This document shows, in pieces, positions 1 to 12,228 of a stretch of 64,000 bases of DNA. The position numbers and the translations under genes are program-made. Position 1 is the stretch's first letter, and each line of letters begins with the position of its first letter. The notes under the pieces were generated by a model that saw nothing but the letters and a program-made list of their open reading frames with translations, did no database searches and was not told the DNA's origin. Origin of the DNA: Armigeres subalbatus. Taxonomy: Eukaryota; Arthropoda; Insecta; Diptera; Culicidae. The DNA lies in assembly GCF_024139115.2 (NCBI RefSeq), contig NC_085140.1, positions 336,413,099 through 336,477,098 on the forward strand, read 5' to 3'.

Positions 1-59
1 CGGAACACTTTGCCGGGTTGATCACCATCCGATTCAATGAACACCAATTGGCGACGGCA

Positions 60-549
60 TCATGTTGCAGCTGTATACAATCTGTGTATGAACGGATCTT
101 CAGATAATAGCAGTGAATAGCAGTCTTCTAAAGCAACTGTTAGTTGCCGATCCGTAAGATAGGAACGGAACCAGCGTAGAAGATCGCCGTGGATTCCAAT
201 CCTCTCAAGCTTAGCGATTGCAATCTCATGGTTCACCTTATCGACAGCAACAGAGATATCGGTGCAGTTTGATTTCGTTCTAATAAGCCGTCGGTAACAT
301 ACGAAGTTAGGCACAGCAGAATTGTCGTTGTGGATCGACCGACAATGAACCCATGTTGATCATCGCTCAGGTACTGCTTTCGTTCTGTTGAATCGGATCC
401 ATGACAACCAGTTCAAATAGTTTTGAAACAGCACTCAATGAAGTAATGCCTCGGTAGTTATTGACGTCACGCTTGCGGCCCTTTTTGTAGACTAGGAACA
501 TTTGCGCCTCTTTCCAGCATGATGGGAACAAACCGGTAGCCAACTTCAC
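60..549 (-). pseudogene. Non-LTR retrotransposon reverse transcriptase fragment
   Basis: Two minus-strand open pieces (549-367, then 314-60) read in order as one reverse transcriptase fragment. The first has the palm-start signature KGRKRDVNNYRGITSLSAVS and the second the helix and strand around GIHGDLLRWFRSYLTDRQL. Both are standard in I/Jockey/Loner-type non-LTR elements. The pieces are in different frames with stops between them (around 315-366), and there is no catalytic YADD, so this is a dead fragment. The element continues past the left edge of the window. The clade is not resolved. Confidence 0.65.
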
Positions 550-559
550 ATGGGAATCT

Positions 560-1440
560 GGAATATGTCTATCCTAGGGCCAGTAACCCCTGCTCCCACT
601 TGGTTGTTCAATTTTGAATTGTCAGTATAAAACGTAATTGATCCCGAGCGAAGTTTCGGTCCTCCATTTAACCATGTATTGCGCCCAGGATCAATTACTT
701 TGAACAGTCGATTGAAATTGTACTTTTTCTCCATCCAGTCTTCATTGTTTATTACTAGGGAGTTTATACTGAAGTTATTTCGAATGCCAAGATTACCCTT
801 AAGGTCACCTCCTAAGAGGTTTTCGGATCTTCTGATCCTCAAATCACTCTTTTCAGCTTCTCATTGTACAATTTGATGTAAAGGAAGCATGTACAATAAA
901 ATATTTAGTGCACTTGATGGTGTACTGCTCATTGCACCTGTAATTGAGATGGTCGCTAATCGTTGAAGTTTTTCGTTTACTAATCCATAGAGCAAATAAT
1001 ATTAAAAGCGTGTTCTAAATGCTTGTTCCAGCTTAGTTTGCTATCAAGAACAACGCCAAGGTATTAGACTAGGTAGTGAGAATGATTATGCGTGAAAGGC
1101 ACAATAGTGATTTTGGAAGGATTTACATTCAATCCTTCTCCTACCACGTGGAAACATAGTTTAAATCAGTTTGTTGGCGATAATGTCATTGTGTTTGCCT
1201 CGTACTATTATGACAATATCGCCTGAGAAACCAATTACTTCGAAGCCTTGGGCTATCAGGTATTTGAGAAAATCATCTACTATTAAAGATCACAGCAAAG
1301 GTGATAATACCGCTCCTTGTGGGTATCCTTTGATTGCTCTAACACTAATATGAGAGTTGCTAAGGTTAGATGATATTTCTCTTTTTGTTAACATGTCTTT
1401 AATCCAATCTACCATCACCATGCATTTATCAAAACCACGA
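560..1440 (-). pseudogene. LOA/R1-like non-LTR retrotransposon: RT and RNase H fragment
   Basis: On the minus strand, 1440 to about 1150 encodes a reverse transcriptase core. It has the block KGYPQGAVLSPLL, an internal TGA just after it, and GFSGDIVIIVRGK where an active enzyme has F/YADD, so the first catalytic aspartate is replaced. Downstream, 842-560 encodes the start of an RNase H domain (SITFYTDNSKLNNQVGAGVT, in which the usual TDGS reads TDNS). RT followed by RNase H is the order in LOA- and I-group elements. Stops and frame changes between 1150 and 842 show decay. The RNase H end abuts the fragment at 549-60 in the wrong biological order (RNase H, then RT), so two different element copies meet near 550. 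Confidence 0.6.
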
Positions 1441-1544
1441 TTCGACATTTGGGCTTATTCTACAAGGGGAGTGACGTGAGATTGCTTGAATGACGTGAGA
1501 AGAGTCGTATAGCCCCATTTGAATAACATGGTCACCTCACGTCA

Positions 1545-1745
1545 GTGGCGTAGCCAGGGGGTGGTTTTGCACATAAACAACCCCCCCCCCCCCCCCCCCC
1601 CACAGAGACAAAATTTTTAGAATGCATTTTTTCGAACCCTCTCAAATTAAAAAAATGTTCAGAAACCACCGTCTCTTCTTTCAGTAAAAATGAATGTGGC
1701 CTGACAAAAATTCGTGCATCGCCCCTGGAATTTTCTAGCTCTGTC
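1545..1745. repeat. Poly-C tract with a GGCGTAGCCAGGGGG repeat end
   Basis: A run of 21 C lies at 1581-1601, preceded by GGCGTAGCCAGGGGG at about 1547. Similar GGCGTAA...GGGGG ends flank the element at 28473-30028, so this may be one end of a related non-autonomous element. No matching second end was found nearby. Confidence 0.35.
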
Positions 1746-2266
1746 ATTTCGTTCATTGTTCCATGAATCTGTCTGCCACGATCGCCAGTTTTAGGAGATT
1801 AAGTTTGAAAACCCTCCTCAATGACACTCCTTAGCCTTGCGCGTAAGAAGCGCGGTTACACATAACATTACACTCTTATGCTTATGTCAAAATTCTATGC
1901 GAACAATTAAAATGGGATTACTTTTCACTCGACATCATTTGCGATGTTCAAATGCCTGTCAGTTTACTCAACTAGAAAACATAGTTTATTAGTTTTCATC
2001 ACAACAATAATCGAATACCGAATATGCATGAGGAGTAAATCACATTATTTTTCCACGAATTCAGTACTAGGTGAATTTGAATCTGCGATAAGTTTTGTCC
2101 AAGTAAATCTTAATTTCGGGACTACTAGTAGATACTAAAATCACGATTCAAAGATTTTTTTTTCTTCAAAAGATTTGAAGCTTAGCCCCTCTTTGTCGCA
2201 CCTATGGTGGTGGAACAACCGCGCTTCAAATTGCAGTGTGGAGAACCTTTCTAAATTGAATTTAAT
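1746..2266. other. Unassigned AT-rich stretch
   Basis: No convincing coding region, terminal repeat or RNA gene seen. The longest open frame (about 64 codons at 1944-2138) has no recognisable motif. Confidence 0.4.
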
Positions 2267-3010
2267 TTAAAAATTCCATTCAACTTTGCAAGATGACAAC
2301 GCACATAGCGGCTGGACGATACTTCTCGGATATTTTCCTTTCTGTGGCATTGGTGGGCGCTGAAGTGCTTTCAGCAATAGAATTCTGACCGAATGTTTTT
2401 GCAAAATTGATTTCAGAACCAGCACATGATCCGTTGATTGAGTCCTAATCGAAGCACGCTGGTGCCCAATGTCCGAATAGTCAGTGAACCTTCCGCAAAC
2501 ACTACCGTACTGAGAGGGATGAGCAAACCAGTTGGCATTAGCCATGCGACAACAATGACCTTAGTTCGACTGACCAACAATCATTCCACTCACGAAACAC
2601 ATAAATTGATAATTAATTGCTTGTTCCGAAGTGCTACAACGTGCTTGAACAACTTCGATGGATATCATTTCAGGACATATCGACGAACACTAATCAATTT
2701 AAAGCTAGTTAGTGCACTTATTATCGCACTTCTCGAAAAATTCGTCACAATTACACTAATCACAAATCACTGGTGCACGCTTCACAAATAAAAACCCCAC
2801 CCCCACTATGGCGGGACCTGCTGCTGACGACAATTTAGGCAGTACCTATATTGCTGCTGCTGCTTCCATTTGCAGAGTCAGAAGAGACGAATTCGCGCTC
2901 GCGACCGTGTCTTGTCGGGGCAAAGTTTCAAACAGAACTAGAAACCTGAGTCCACCGTTGCTGACGATTTATATTTTGAATTGAGTGAATTGGTTTATCT
3001 CCTCGTCCTC
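2267..3010 (-). promoter_or_regulatory. Possible first exon and promoter of a minus-strand gene
   Basis: Read on the minus strand this stretch resembles a dipteran promoter followed by a leader. A TATA-like ATATAAAT lies at about 2970, and a C/G-rich segment with GCA triplets runs about 2940-2840. An ATG at 2545 opens a 92-codon frame ending at 2267. The protein resembles nothing I know, and no confident donor site could be chosen. It could equally be old repeat sequence. Confidence 0.2.
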
Positions 3011-3685
3011 CCCCGTTGCGATATCGCCTATGGCTGGCAGTCGCGCGCACCATCATGACTAATGGATCGTCCATATACCACGTGGAACGTAGAACGAATC
3101 ACGCAGGATGTTTTAACGCTCAGGAATTATAGCATGTGGGAAACCGTTTGTAGATAATTCCAAGTCAATTAAACACAAGGAACTCGTGTTAGAATAAACC
3201 CCAATCGGTACAATAGATACAGCATTTTTCTTCTGAAATTGAAAGAAACTCTTTGTACAATTTTGTGAGAAGCGTAGGAATTTCACAAGAAAACAAAAAG
3301 TTTATGAACATGATGACAACTCTAAAGCAAGTCTAACGAGTGCATGAACATGTATGTTTCGAGAGTGGCGTAAGACGACATTTTTACTATTTTTCATCAT
3401 AACAAACATGCAACACTTTGATATTGCATCAGTCTGGATAAAAATAAAAATTATCATACATAGTAAATTTAGCTCAACAAAAGCTGCATAGTTTACATGA
3501 GATAAAATTAATTGAGCAGAATTTTTCGGCATGAGAGACCCCACTGTCATAAACAAATCTGCATTTCTATGATTTCATTGTTAGAGCCTGGTTTATCTGA
3601 TGACTTTAGAGTATATAAGAGCTCGAGAATATTGATGAGGAAGCGTTCAAATTGTTTGATTTATCTTATTATCATTTTATTATTA
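3011..3685. other. Unassigned intergenic stretch
   Basis: No gene or element recognised; AT-rich with scattered short open frames. Confidence 0.4.
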
Positions 3686-3689
3686 AAGT

Positions 3690-3905
3690 AAAGCACATGT
3701 GACGATTGGGAAAATCAAGCATCCAAAAAAGAGTTAATCGCGGTGGAGGTACTCGGATTCTGATGGCTTTTTCGCAAACGTGATCTTTAAGTGGTCTTGT
3801 TGTGTAGGAGTTATCACGTGTATCTAGAGTAGGAGGTTGACGGTTTGAATCCCACCAAGACACATGGATTCATATTCGAAAATCTATTATCACTTTGTCC
3901 ATATT
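3690..3905 (+). repeat. tRNA-related SINE (family also at 30029-30440)
   Basis: The stretch is shared with 30216-30440 (direct) and 30029-30175 (inverted): CGCGGTGGAGGT, then GATTCTGATGGCTTTT..GCAAACGTGA, then an A-box-like segment with TAGGAGTTATCACG, then a B-box-like GGTTTGAATCCC at about 3842. The two box-like motifs and the dispersed copies point to a polymerase III-derived SINE. I cannot name the family. Confidence 0.5.
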
Positions 3906-5224
3906 TATTATTTATTTTATCACTCAGCTTTGGAAGCTGTAGTGCATTACAGTATAACATTTTGTTACTCTCTAGTAGAATCCTCATATTCCAAACTCTC
4001 AAAATATTATCAAAAGTTAAAACTATAATTTAAGTTCGGCCATAAGAAATGCGAATTTCACAGAAACTGGAGGCTAAGAATTCGTCAACATTCTATTACT
4101 GACATTTCAACGGGAAGTGTTTGGAGGATTGCATGACACCCCCAAAAGTTGTTGAAAATTGAAATCTGATTCGGCTTCTTCAAACCAATAATCTAAATAT
4201 TTTGAATACATACGGTCCAGACAGTCAAGAATGCCCCTTATCTTTTTCTCGTATGACATCAATCTCCTGCGGATGCATAATTCAATTCCTTTCCCCAGTG
4301 CCTATCGAGACACTTCATCATGATTAACGTTCATTATCAGGTTAGTCAACGTTTCACCGATTATTACTATCCACTATACGTTCCACACCGGCACTGCGTT
4401 ATTACAATTATATCATTACCGTAGCAATTCCATCAACGCGGCTTCAAGTCTCTCTTCTCTCAAGCCCGTCACTCCCGGCCTAGTTGAAGTGAGTGAGTAC
4501 CAAGAATAGATTCATTTTTTTTATCAGATCGCTCTGTGGTGGATTACAGATATTGGAAAGTAAAGCCAATCCACCTCATACGGCAACATCACACGGTGAT
4601 GATGACCTAATAGATTCTTCGCACTGTAGATAGTTATTGAAGTATTCTCCAGATTGATTGGTAAGGTAATTGAGGGTGATTCAGACCGTCCATAATTATT
4701 TCCAAATTCAAGGCTTGAAAAGCATGAACCAATCAAGACTGCTTTCCGTTACATTATCAATACAGAACAACTCTTTCTAATTATTTCCATTTAAATGTGA
4801 CTCTGCGGAGTCCAACCTACCCTACAGGGTGTAACGTTCGATCATCATTTATATCATCCATCCTCGTGTCGTGTGCTCTATGGGTAAACGTGTTGAAAAC
4901 CGGAACTAGCGAGGTAGGATGCAAAAATAATTGCAATCAGAGCATCTTATGAGAAATATTATCCGTTCAGAATACCTACTACGTAAATGTATATCGGCAT
5001 ATAAGTAGAGAATTTCAGTTTGAAACGTTATGAGGAAGCAAATAAAGCTTTTCAGGCTGTATAGGCTAATGCACTGTTTCTCAAACTTAAAGTGTTTCAA
5101 GCCCTATAACGCACGGTAAAATTGTATAAGTACTTTGAAGATGCATTTAAAAATGTATGACTGTAGTATATGTTATATCCATCCAGCAACCCCTCATTTT
5201 ATTTGATAGTTAGTTTTGAGAGTG
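3906..5224. other. Unassigned AT-rich stretch
   Basis: No gene, RNA or terminal repeat recognised. The last few hundred bases could be the LTR belonging to the Gypsy-like fragment that follows. Confidence 0.35.
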
Positions 5225-5485
5225 TCATGGAAAAACAGGAAAAACATGTAACAGAAAGACATATGGAAATAAAAACCCATAATTAATGTAAATTCGTATT
5301 GTACTTTACATTGGCGACGAGTAATTTGATGTTACACGCGTATTCGGGTACTTCGAGAGTCTGAGACATAGCGCAAGAGCCAGTATTTAAGAATTACGAC
5401 TGTGGCAGTGAGGAATGGGAGTAATATAAGGAGCAGCTGGAGCAGTATTTAGCTGCAACCAAACTATTATAAATTGGCAAGTGAG
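5225..5485 (+). pseudogene. Possible Gypsy (Ty3) 5' end: LTR edge, primer site, gag start
   Basis: An AATAAA at about 5268 and a terminal ...TTTACA are followed by TTGGCGACGAG at about 5311, which resembles the primer-binding region of insect Gypsy elements. Shortly after, translation gives CGSEEWE, a stop, then YKEQLEQYLAATK, similar to the start of Gypsy Gag proteins. The rest of the element is missing. The assignment rests on short motifs only. Confidence 0.3.
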
Positions 5486-5603
5486 TTTTACAGTCCTCAA
5501 AATGTATCTTTAAAATAGATTATTTATTCATCGTCTTGGAAAGTTATGAAATTTGACACCCACACCAATATCCAAAACCGACCCCTTCCTCGATAGCGGG
5601 TAT

Positions 5604-7026
5604 CCCGATCAGGAATGCATAACAAAATTATAACTCAATTCTATCAATTGTTGTTATTTAAAACAACGTGTGTTATAATTAGATAATTCGATTAAAATGT
5701 GTCTTCGTCCAGTTTTATTTCATATCAAAATCAGAACAACATTAGTTATGAATATTTTTACAAAATAATTGCCTACAGTTTTTGTAGACATCCCGACTAG
5801 AAGGTCATATCAAAATTATATCAACCTATGTTATTATGTTATACTAAATTGTTATAACAAAATTTGATAGAAACATGGTGTTGTTAAAATATCTAAATTT
5901 CTATCAAAAACTACACTACTGAAAACAAAAAACTATCAAGTTTTGTTACAACATTATCATAAAAATAACATATTCTGATAGAAATTTATAGCAGAATCAG
6001 ATACAAAATATATTGTTTCTGTGCAGTTGGAATTTTTACAGGTCGTGATAGGTCTCCAGATTGTGATCAACAATTCAAAATTTTTGTTTTTGTTCGAACA
6101 AGAATATTTTTCGAGAACATGAAATATTACAACAACTTTCTCAAATTAAATCAGCGTTGTGATATCTATGGCTGGGAGACTTTGCTACATCTATTTTAAT
6201 TACCTACTGTTGAGCAATTCGGTGTTAGGCATTTTTCAAATCATATTATGATATAATCTTGTTACAACATTTGAAAGATAATGGCTAGTGAGAACAAAAT
6301 TGTATCAAAATAAGTTATAAATATCACAATATGTTAAAATTGTGTTCAGTTTCTGTTATGCTCTACTAGCCGGGAATGGAAAAAAATCGGAGGTAATCAC
6401 CTTCAGTATAACTTGAACCCGCTCGATATTAATACATAGACCAATGCAAGATCTTGACTTAACCTCAATTATTTGACAGTTCACAGAGCTTGTTTACAGG
6501 GTGTTAGAATTAAAATCGATCAGCTGGAAATCAAAATTGATCCGATATTCTAGTGATATGCTTTGATTCCTACTATAAATCCACCACAGCAGACATCAAT
6601 ATTCTTAATTAATCGCAAAATAGTTTTACCGGAAGCTGCTCCAGAGACTCCCTGTCCCCTCCAGAAGTCCCTGTAAACAAGCTCTGTGAACTGTCACCCT
6701 ACGTCATCATGCACTGGTCTATAGCTGGAACAAAGTTAATTGCCTACATTATGGATAGAAATCCGGCATGGTAGCGTACCAGATTTCTATCCGGCAATTA
6801 CCTCGAAAGTAGATTTTTGTACAGAAAAATTATATCAACATTTGTTATAATGTTGATATGAAGGTATCAACCTCTGTTTTAATTATGTTACGGATAGAGG
6901 TATTTTTGATATAATTTTTGTTATTTTAACAACTAACCAGCAAAATTTATAACACATTTTGTTACAATATTTTTCTGAAATAAATAACTCCCCTTGTTAT
7001 AACTTTGTTATGCATTCCTGATCGGG
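5604..7026. mobile_element. TIR element (MITE C), host of nested MITE A
   Basis: The ends are inverted: CCCGATCAGGAATGCATAAC at 5604 and its complement ending at 7026. The flanks GGGTAT and TATACC overlap in a 2-3 bp duplication (AT or TAT). The interior is AT-rich and noncoding, and contains element A (5792-6374). The termini resemble those of A and B, so all three are probably one family. Confidence 0.6.
5792..6374 (+). mobile_element. MITE A (CCCGACTAG family), 583 bp
   Basis: It starts CCCGACTAGAAGGTCATATC and ends with the complement of CCCGGCTAGTAGAGCATAAC. Its whole length is repeated in inverted orientation as element B at 7157-7753. There is no coding capacity. It lies inside element C. 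Confidence 0.65.
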
Positions 7027-7815
7027 TATACCCCGTTAAGCATAAGTACGTTAGGCTTAATGGACGTTGGGCATAATGGAAATAGGCATAATGTACGTCA
7101 AGCATTATACCTATCGTACATTATGCCTGACGTCCTTTATGCCTAACAACCATTATCCCGACTAGAAGAGCATAACAAAAATTTAACCCAATTTTAACAT
7201 ATTGTGATATTTATAACTTATTTTGATACAATTTAGTTCTCAGTAGCCATTATCTTTCAAATGTTGTAACAGGATTATATCATAATATGATTTGAAAAAT
7301 GTTTAACACCGAATTGCCCAACAGTAGGCAATCAAAATAGATGTAGCAAAGTCTCCCAGCCATCACAACGCTGATATAATTTGAGAAGGTTGCCTTATTT
7401 GTAATGTTGGTAATTTCATGTTCTCGAAAAATATTCTTGTTCAGACAAAAACAAAAAATTATGATTGTTGATCGCAATCTGTAGCCCTATCACGACCTGT
7501 AAAAATTCCAACTGCACAGAAACAATATATTTTGTATCTGATTCTGTTATAAATTTCTAACAAAATATGTTATTTTTATGATAAAATTGTAACAAAATTT
7601 GATAGTTTTTTGTTTCCAGTCGTACAGTTTTTGATAGAAATTTAGATAATTTAACAACATCCTGCACCATGTTTCTAACGCATTTTGTTATAAAAATTTA
7701 GTATAACATAATAACATAGGATGATATAATTTTGATATGACCTTCTAGTCGGGATGCCTAACGTACTTATGCCTAAAGTCTTTATGCCTAACGTACTTAT
7801 GCCTAACGTCGCGGA
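7027..7815. repeat. Short-motif repeat cluster split by MITE B
   Basis: A motif close to TTAGGCATAAGTACG and its complement TTATGCCTAACGTAC recurs several times in 7030-7150 and 7754-7810. The two parts are separated by element B, and the motif orientation is largely inverted between the two sides. Confidence 0.5.
7157..7753 (-). mobile_element. MITE B (CCCGACTAG family), 597 bp, inverted relative to A
   Basis: It begins CCCGACTAGAAGAGCATAAC and ends with the complement of CCCGACTAGAAGGTCATATC. It splits the motif CATTATGCC, with AT duplicated on both sides (7155-7156 and 7754-7755). It has no open frame of note. Its sequence is the reverse complement of MITE A throughout. Confidence 0.7.
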
Positions 7816-8197
7816 CCCCTCGGTAGCCCCTGGAGCCTGCTATATATAAGGAAGACAGTGGATACCATCGTAAAGAAAAACTTTCCATAATCATCGTCTC
7901 GCAAAGTCATACATTTGAATATCAATAATCCAGACCGCATCGTGCTTTCGTGCTGTGCGGTTCTTTCTCTCTTTGCGGAAGGAAGTTTTTAATACTACCC
8001 GAAGCTATTTTAATTTCAACGGTGCTTCTTAGCGCTATTTGTACCCACTGATCCCGTTACGATCTTTGCAAGGACCCGTGCCTTCGTTTTACGTTGGACC
8101 CGTTTGCGGAAGTAAAATTCCGACAAGCGGTGGTAATCCTGCAGGGATACCGTTCTGGGAAAAAGCCTCTTAGAAGGTCACGTCTCCACGCTCAGCA

Positions 8198-9598
8198 ATG
8201 AGTATTAACAAAAACAAGAGGAAGGGGGAGTCTCTGAATTCTCCACTTCCTTCAAAGAAACAAGGTTTCAAGACCGTCCTGCCCAAGCGCGGAAAAAATA
8301 GAAGGAAGCTGGAGAATTCAGATATTCCTTCTAACTCTAATATCGGAAATAATTCTTCTCCAATCGAACTGAGCAATCAGTTCGATTTGATTAATGATGA
8401 AATTGAGCAAATCGAATCTACCTCTAGCCCAGGTGATTTGATTCATGCGAAAAAGCAAAGGATTCCGCCAATTGTGGTATCTGTTGCCGAGTTTTCTGGC
8501 TTCCGGAATGAGATTTTGAGTAACCTTCAGGGGATCAAGGTTTCATTTCAGATTGCTAGGAAGGGTGACTGCCGCGTTTTGCCGGGATCCTTTGACGATC
8601 GCAAACGTCTTCTTCACTATTTAACTGAGAAGCGCCATAAATTCTTCACATACGACGACGAGCGATTGTTCAAAGTCGTCTTGAAAGGTCTCCCCAGTGA
8701 TGACAAATCACTGGATGAGATTAAAATTGAAATTTCTCAATTACTTGGATTTTCACCAGTCCAAGTAATTAAGATGAAAAAGAAATCCCATTCTGGTACT
8801 TCCCAGAGGGGCATTTCTCAAGAATTTTATTTAGTTCATTTTAACAAAAGTGAAGTAAATAATATGAAAAGTTTGGAAAAGGCCTGTATTATGTCTCATG
8901 TCCGTGTTACATGGGAACATTTCCGCAGGCCTGGGGGAAATTTCCAAAACCCTACCCAGTGCCGTAAGTGCCAAAAGTGGGGTCATGGAACCAAACATTG
9001 TCACATGGATGCTAAATGCATGATTTGTGGTGGAACCTCTCACGCCAAGGACGCATGTCCTGTGAGAGAAGATTCCAATAAATATAAGTGCGCAAACTGT
9101 GGGGGCAATCATAAATCCAATTTCTGGGAATGCCCTTCACGCAAAAGTTTTGAATTCCCGTGCAAAATTGATGACGGGAAATTCCAATCGGATCCCAGAT
9201 TCGACGGGTAGAAATTTTTCAAACGCTCAAATTTCGAAACCGGTTACCGGTCGAGCAATTCATACCCACCACAATTCACAAACAAATTTTGCCGCTCGTC
9301 AACGGGTAGCAAGCACTTCAGTAATTTCCAATTTTTCCAATGTACCTACGTATGCAAACATCGCTGCTGGTAGACCAAATTTCTCTTCTCAAAATGAGGT
9401 TTATACCCATGTCCCAACGGAAAATAACGGTCATGTTGCCGATTCAGGTAGCATGACTGCTTCCGATTTTTAACTGAACAATTGCATCACATGATTGATG
9501 CAATGTTCAAAGCAAATACCATTCCTGAAGCTGTTCAGGTTGGTATAAAGTACACACAAAAAATTGTTATCGGACTCCGTTTCAATGGATCCAAATAA
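8198..9598 (+). pseudogene. JuanA ORF1: Gag-like nucleic-acid-binding protein, frameshifted
   Basis: ORF1 of non-LTR elements binds the element RNA and acts as a nucleic-acid chaperone. The frame opens at the ATG at 8198 and is uninterrupted to about 9140. It has a basic, lysine-rich N-terminus, a central region typical of Jockey-clade Gag-like proteins, then zinc knuckles CRKCQKWGHGTKHC, CMICGGTSHAKDAC and CANCGGNHKSNFWEC. Two breaks follow. Near 9140-9150 the reading moves to another frame, and near 9465 it returns to the first. The returning frame ends with the TAA at 9596-9598, overlapping the ORF2 start at 9585 by 14 nt. An unbroken copy would be about 465 residues. Confidence 0.8.
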
Positions 9599-12228
9599 TT
9601 GTGTGAAAGTTCTAAATTGGAATGCCCGCTCTCTAAAGGGTAAGGAAGATGAATTATTCAACTTCCTTTCAGTTCATAATGTGCATATTGCCATTATAAC
9701 TGAAACGTATTTAAAACCAGGACTCTCCATTAAAAGAAATCCAAACTATTTTATCTACAGAAATGATCGTCTTGACAGCGCCTGTGGTGGGGTCGCCATT
9801 GTCATTAATAGACGTATCAAACATAAATTATTTTCTTCGTTTGAAACCAAAGGAAACCTTGGGAGTTTCTGTTGAAACAAATTTTGGACAATTTTCCTTC
9901 ATTGCAGCCTACTTGCCTTTTCAATGCAATGGGCAGCAAAAGAATTTGTTGAAAGCTGATCTTCAAATTCTGACTCGCAACAAATCAAAATTCTTCGTAA
10001 TTGGTGACTTCAATGCCAAACACCGTTCATGGAATAATGCTCAAAGCAATTCCAATGGTAAAATTTTATTTGAAGATTGTTCTGCGGGATATTATACTAT
10101 TCAATATCCCAATGGACCAACTTGTTTTTCTTCCAGTCGAAATCCTTCTACAATTGATTTAGTTTTAACGGATTCAAGTCAGCTGTGTGGCCAATTGGTA
10201 ACTCATGCTGACTTTGACTCTGATCACCTTCCTGTGACATTTGAAATCTCACAAGAAGCCATTTATAATCCAATCAGCTCTACTTTTAATTATCATAGAG
10301 CTGATTGGGATTTATATAAAACGTATATCGATAGGAATTTTGATGTTGATATTCCTCTCGATACCAAAAGTGATATTGATAATGCTCTCGTATCTTTGAC
10401 AAATTTAATTGTCGAAGCCAGAGGCATTGCAATTCCGAAATGTGAAGTTAAATTCAACTCCATTATTATTGACGACGATCTTCAGCTACTGATCCGTCTT
10501 AAAAATGTGAGAAGAAGGCAATACCAAAGAACTCGCGATCCCGCGTTGAAAGTTATTTGGCGAGATTTGCAAATGAAATTAAAAAACGTTTCGCTATTCT
10601 GAGAAATACCAACTTTGAGAATAATGTCTCGAAGTTGGATCCCAGTTCGAAACCCTTTTGAAATTAACAAAATTCTTAAAAACCTCAAAAGCCAATTCCA
10701 GCGCTTAAAGAGGGAAATAAAATTTTATTAACAAATGGCGAAAAGGCTCAAAACTTGCTCAGCAGTTCGAGAGTGCCCATAATTTTAGTCTAGGTCTCAC
10801 TAGTCCAATTGAGGATCAGGTTACACGGAGCTTCGAAGACATTCTCAATCAAGAGAATGTTTTTAACCCTTCGTTGGGAACCAATTTGGATGAAGTGAGA
10901 TCTATTACTAGAAAATTTAAAAATATGAAAGCCCCGGGTGATGATGGTATTTTCTACATACTTATCAAAAAACTTTCTGAGAGCTCTTTATCCTTTTTGG
11001 TTAATTTATTTAACAAATGTTTTCAATTGGCATACTTTCCAGATAAATGGAAAAACGCCAAAGTTGTTCCAATTTTGAAGCCGGACAAAAATCCAGCTGA
11101 GGCTTCTAGTTATCGCCCAATCAGTTTGCTTTCTTCAATAAGCAAACTGTATGAAAAGATTATTTTAAATAGAATGATGGTTCATATTAATGACAATTCT
11201 ATTTTTGCTGATGAGCAATTTGGTTTTCGCCATGGGCATTCAACCACTCATCAGTTATTAAGAGTTACGAACTTAATTCGGCTCAACAAATCTGAAGGAT
11301 ATTCGACTGGAGTTGCTCTTCTTGATATAGAGAAAGCATTTGACAGTGTTTGGCATGAAGGTTTGATTGTAAAATTGATGAATTTTAATTTTCCTCTGTA
11401 CATCATTAAACTGATCCAAAATTATTTATCAGATCGCTCGTTGCAGGTAAACTATCAGAATACTAAATCTGATAGATTACCTGTAAGGGCTGGTGTCCCC
11501 CAAGGCAGCATACTGGGGCCCATATTGTATAACATTTTTACTTCTGACTTACCTGATTTACCACCAGGGTGTCAAAAATCGTTGTTTGCAGATGACACGG
11601 GCCTTTCCGCCAAAGGGCGAAGCCTACGTGTCATTTGTAGTAGATTGCAAAAAAGTTTGGATATTTTCTCCACTCCGCAAAAATGGAAAACTTCCTCGAA
11701 TGCTTTCAAAACTCAGCTTATAATTTTCCTACATAAGCCGAGAGCTTCTTATTTGTTACCTTCTAGCAGACATACTGTCACTATGAATGGAGTTCCAATT
11801 AATTGGTCTAGCGAAGCTAAATATTTAGGACTTCTGCTAGATCAAAATTAACTTTTAAAAATCACATTGAAGGCCTTCAAGCCAAATGTAACAAATATAT
11901 TAAGTGCCTATATCCACTTATAAACAGAAAATCAAAACTTTGTCTTAAGAACAAACTTTTGATTTACAAACAAATTTTTAGACCTGCCATGTTGTATGCT
12001 GTGCCAATATGGACTAGTTGCTGCAATACCAGAAAGAAGGCACTCCAGAGGATTCAAAATAAAATTTTGAAAATGATTCTGAAGTTGCCTCCGTGGTATA
12101 GTACCAATGAACTTCATAGAATTTCTAATATTGAGACATTGCAACAAATGTCCAACAAAATAATTTCCAATTTTAGACAAAAATCGTTGCAAGCTTCTAT
12201 TGCAACGATTAACTCCTTGTACACTTAG
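9585..12228 (+). pseudogene. JuanA ORF2: endonuclease plus reverse transcriptase, frameshifted
   Basis: The likely start is the ATG at 9585 (MDPNN), immediately followed by the APE-type endonuclease signature KVLNWNARSL. Further endonuclease motifs are IAIITETYL, FFVIGDFNAKH and DSDHLPVTF. The reverse transcriptase begins at about 10874 with MKAPGDDGI and continues through SYRPISLLSSISKL, VALLDIEKAFDSVWH, AGVPQGSILGPILY and the catalytic LFADDTG at about 11583. The C-terminal RTRAM-like tail (AMLYAVPIWTSCCNTRKKAL) ends at the TAG at 12226-12228. Frames change near 9860, near 10600 (several lesions to 10874), near 11690, and near 11847 where one T seems to be lost. The catalytic aspartates themselves are present. 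Confidence 0.82.

Noticed and set aside
549..560. A single intact non-LTR element at 1-1440
   Set aside because: The domain order (RNase H, then RT) and the different family signatures show two fragments joined near 550.
2438..2791. 117-codon plus-strand open frame
   Set aside because: No motif or codon signal; opposite the region that reads better as a minus-strand leader.
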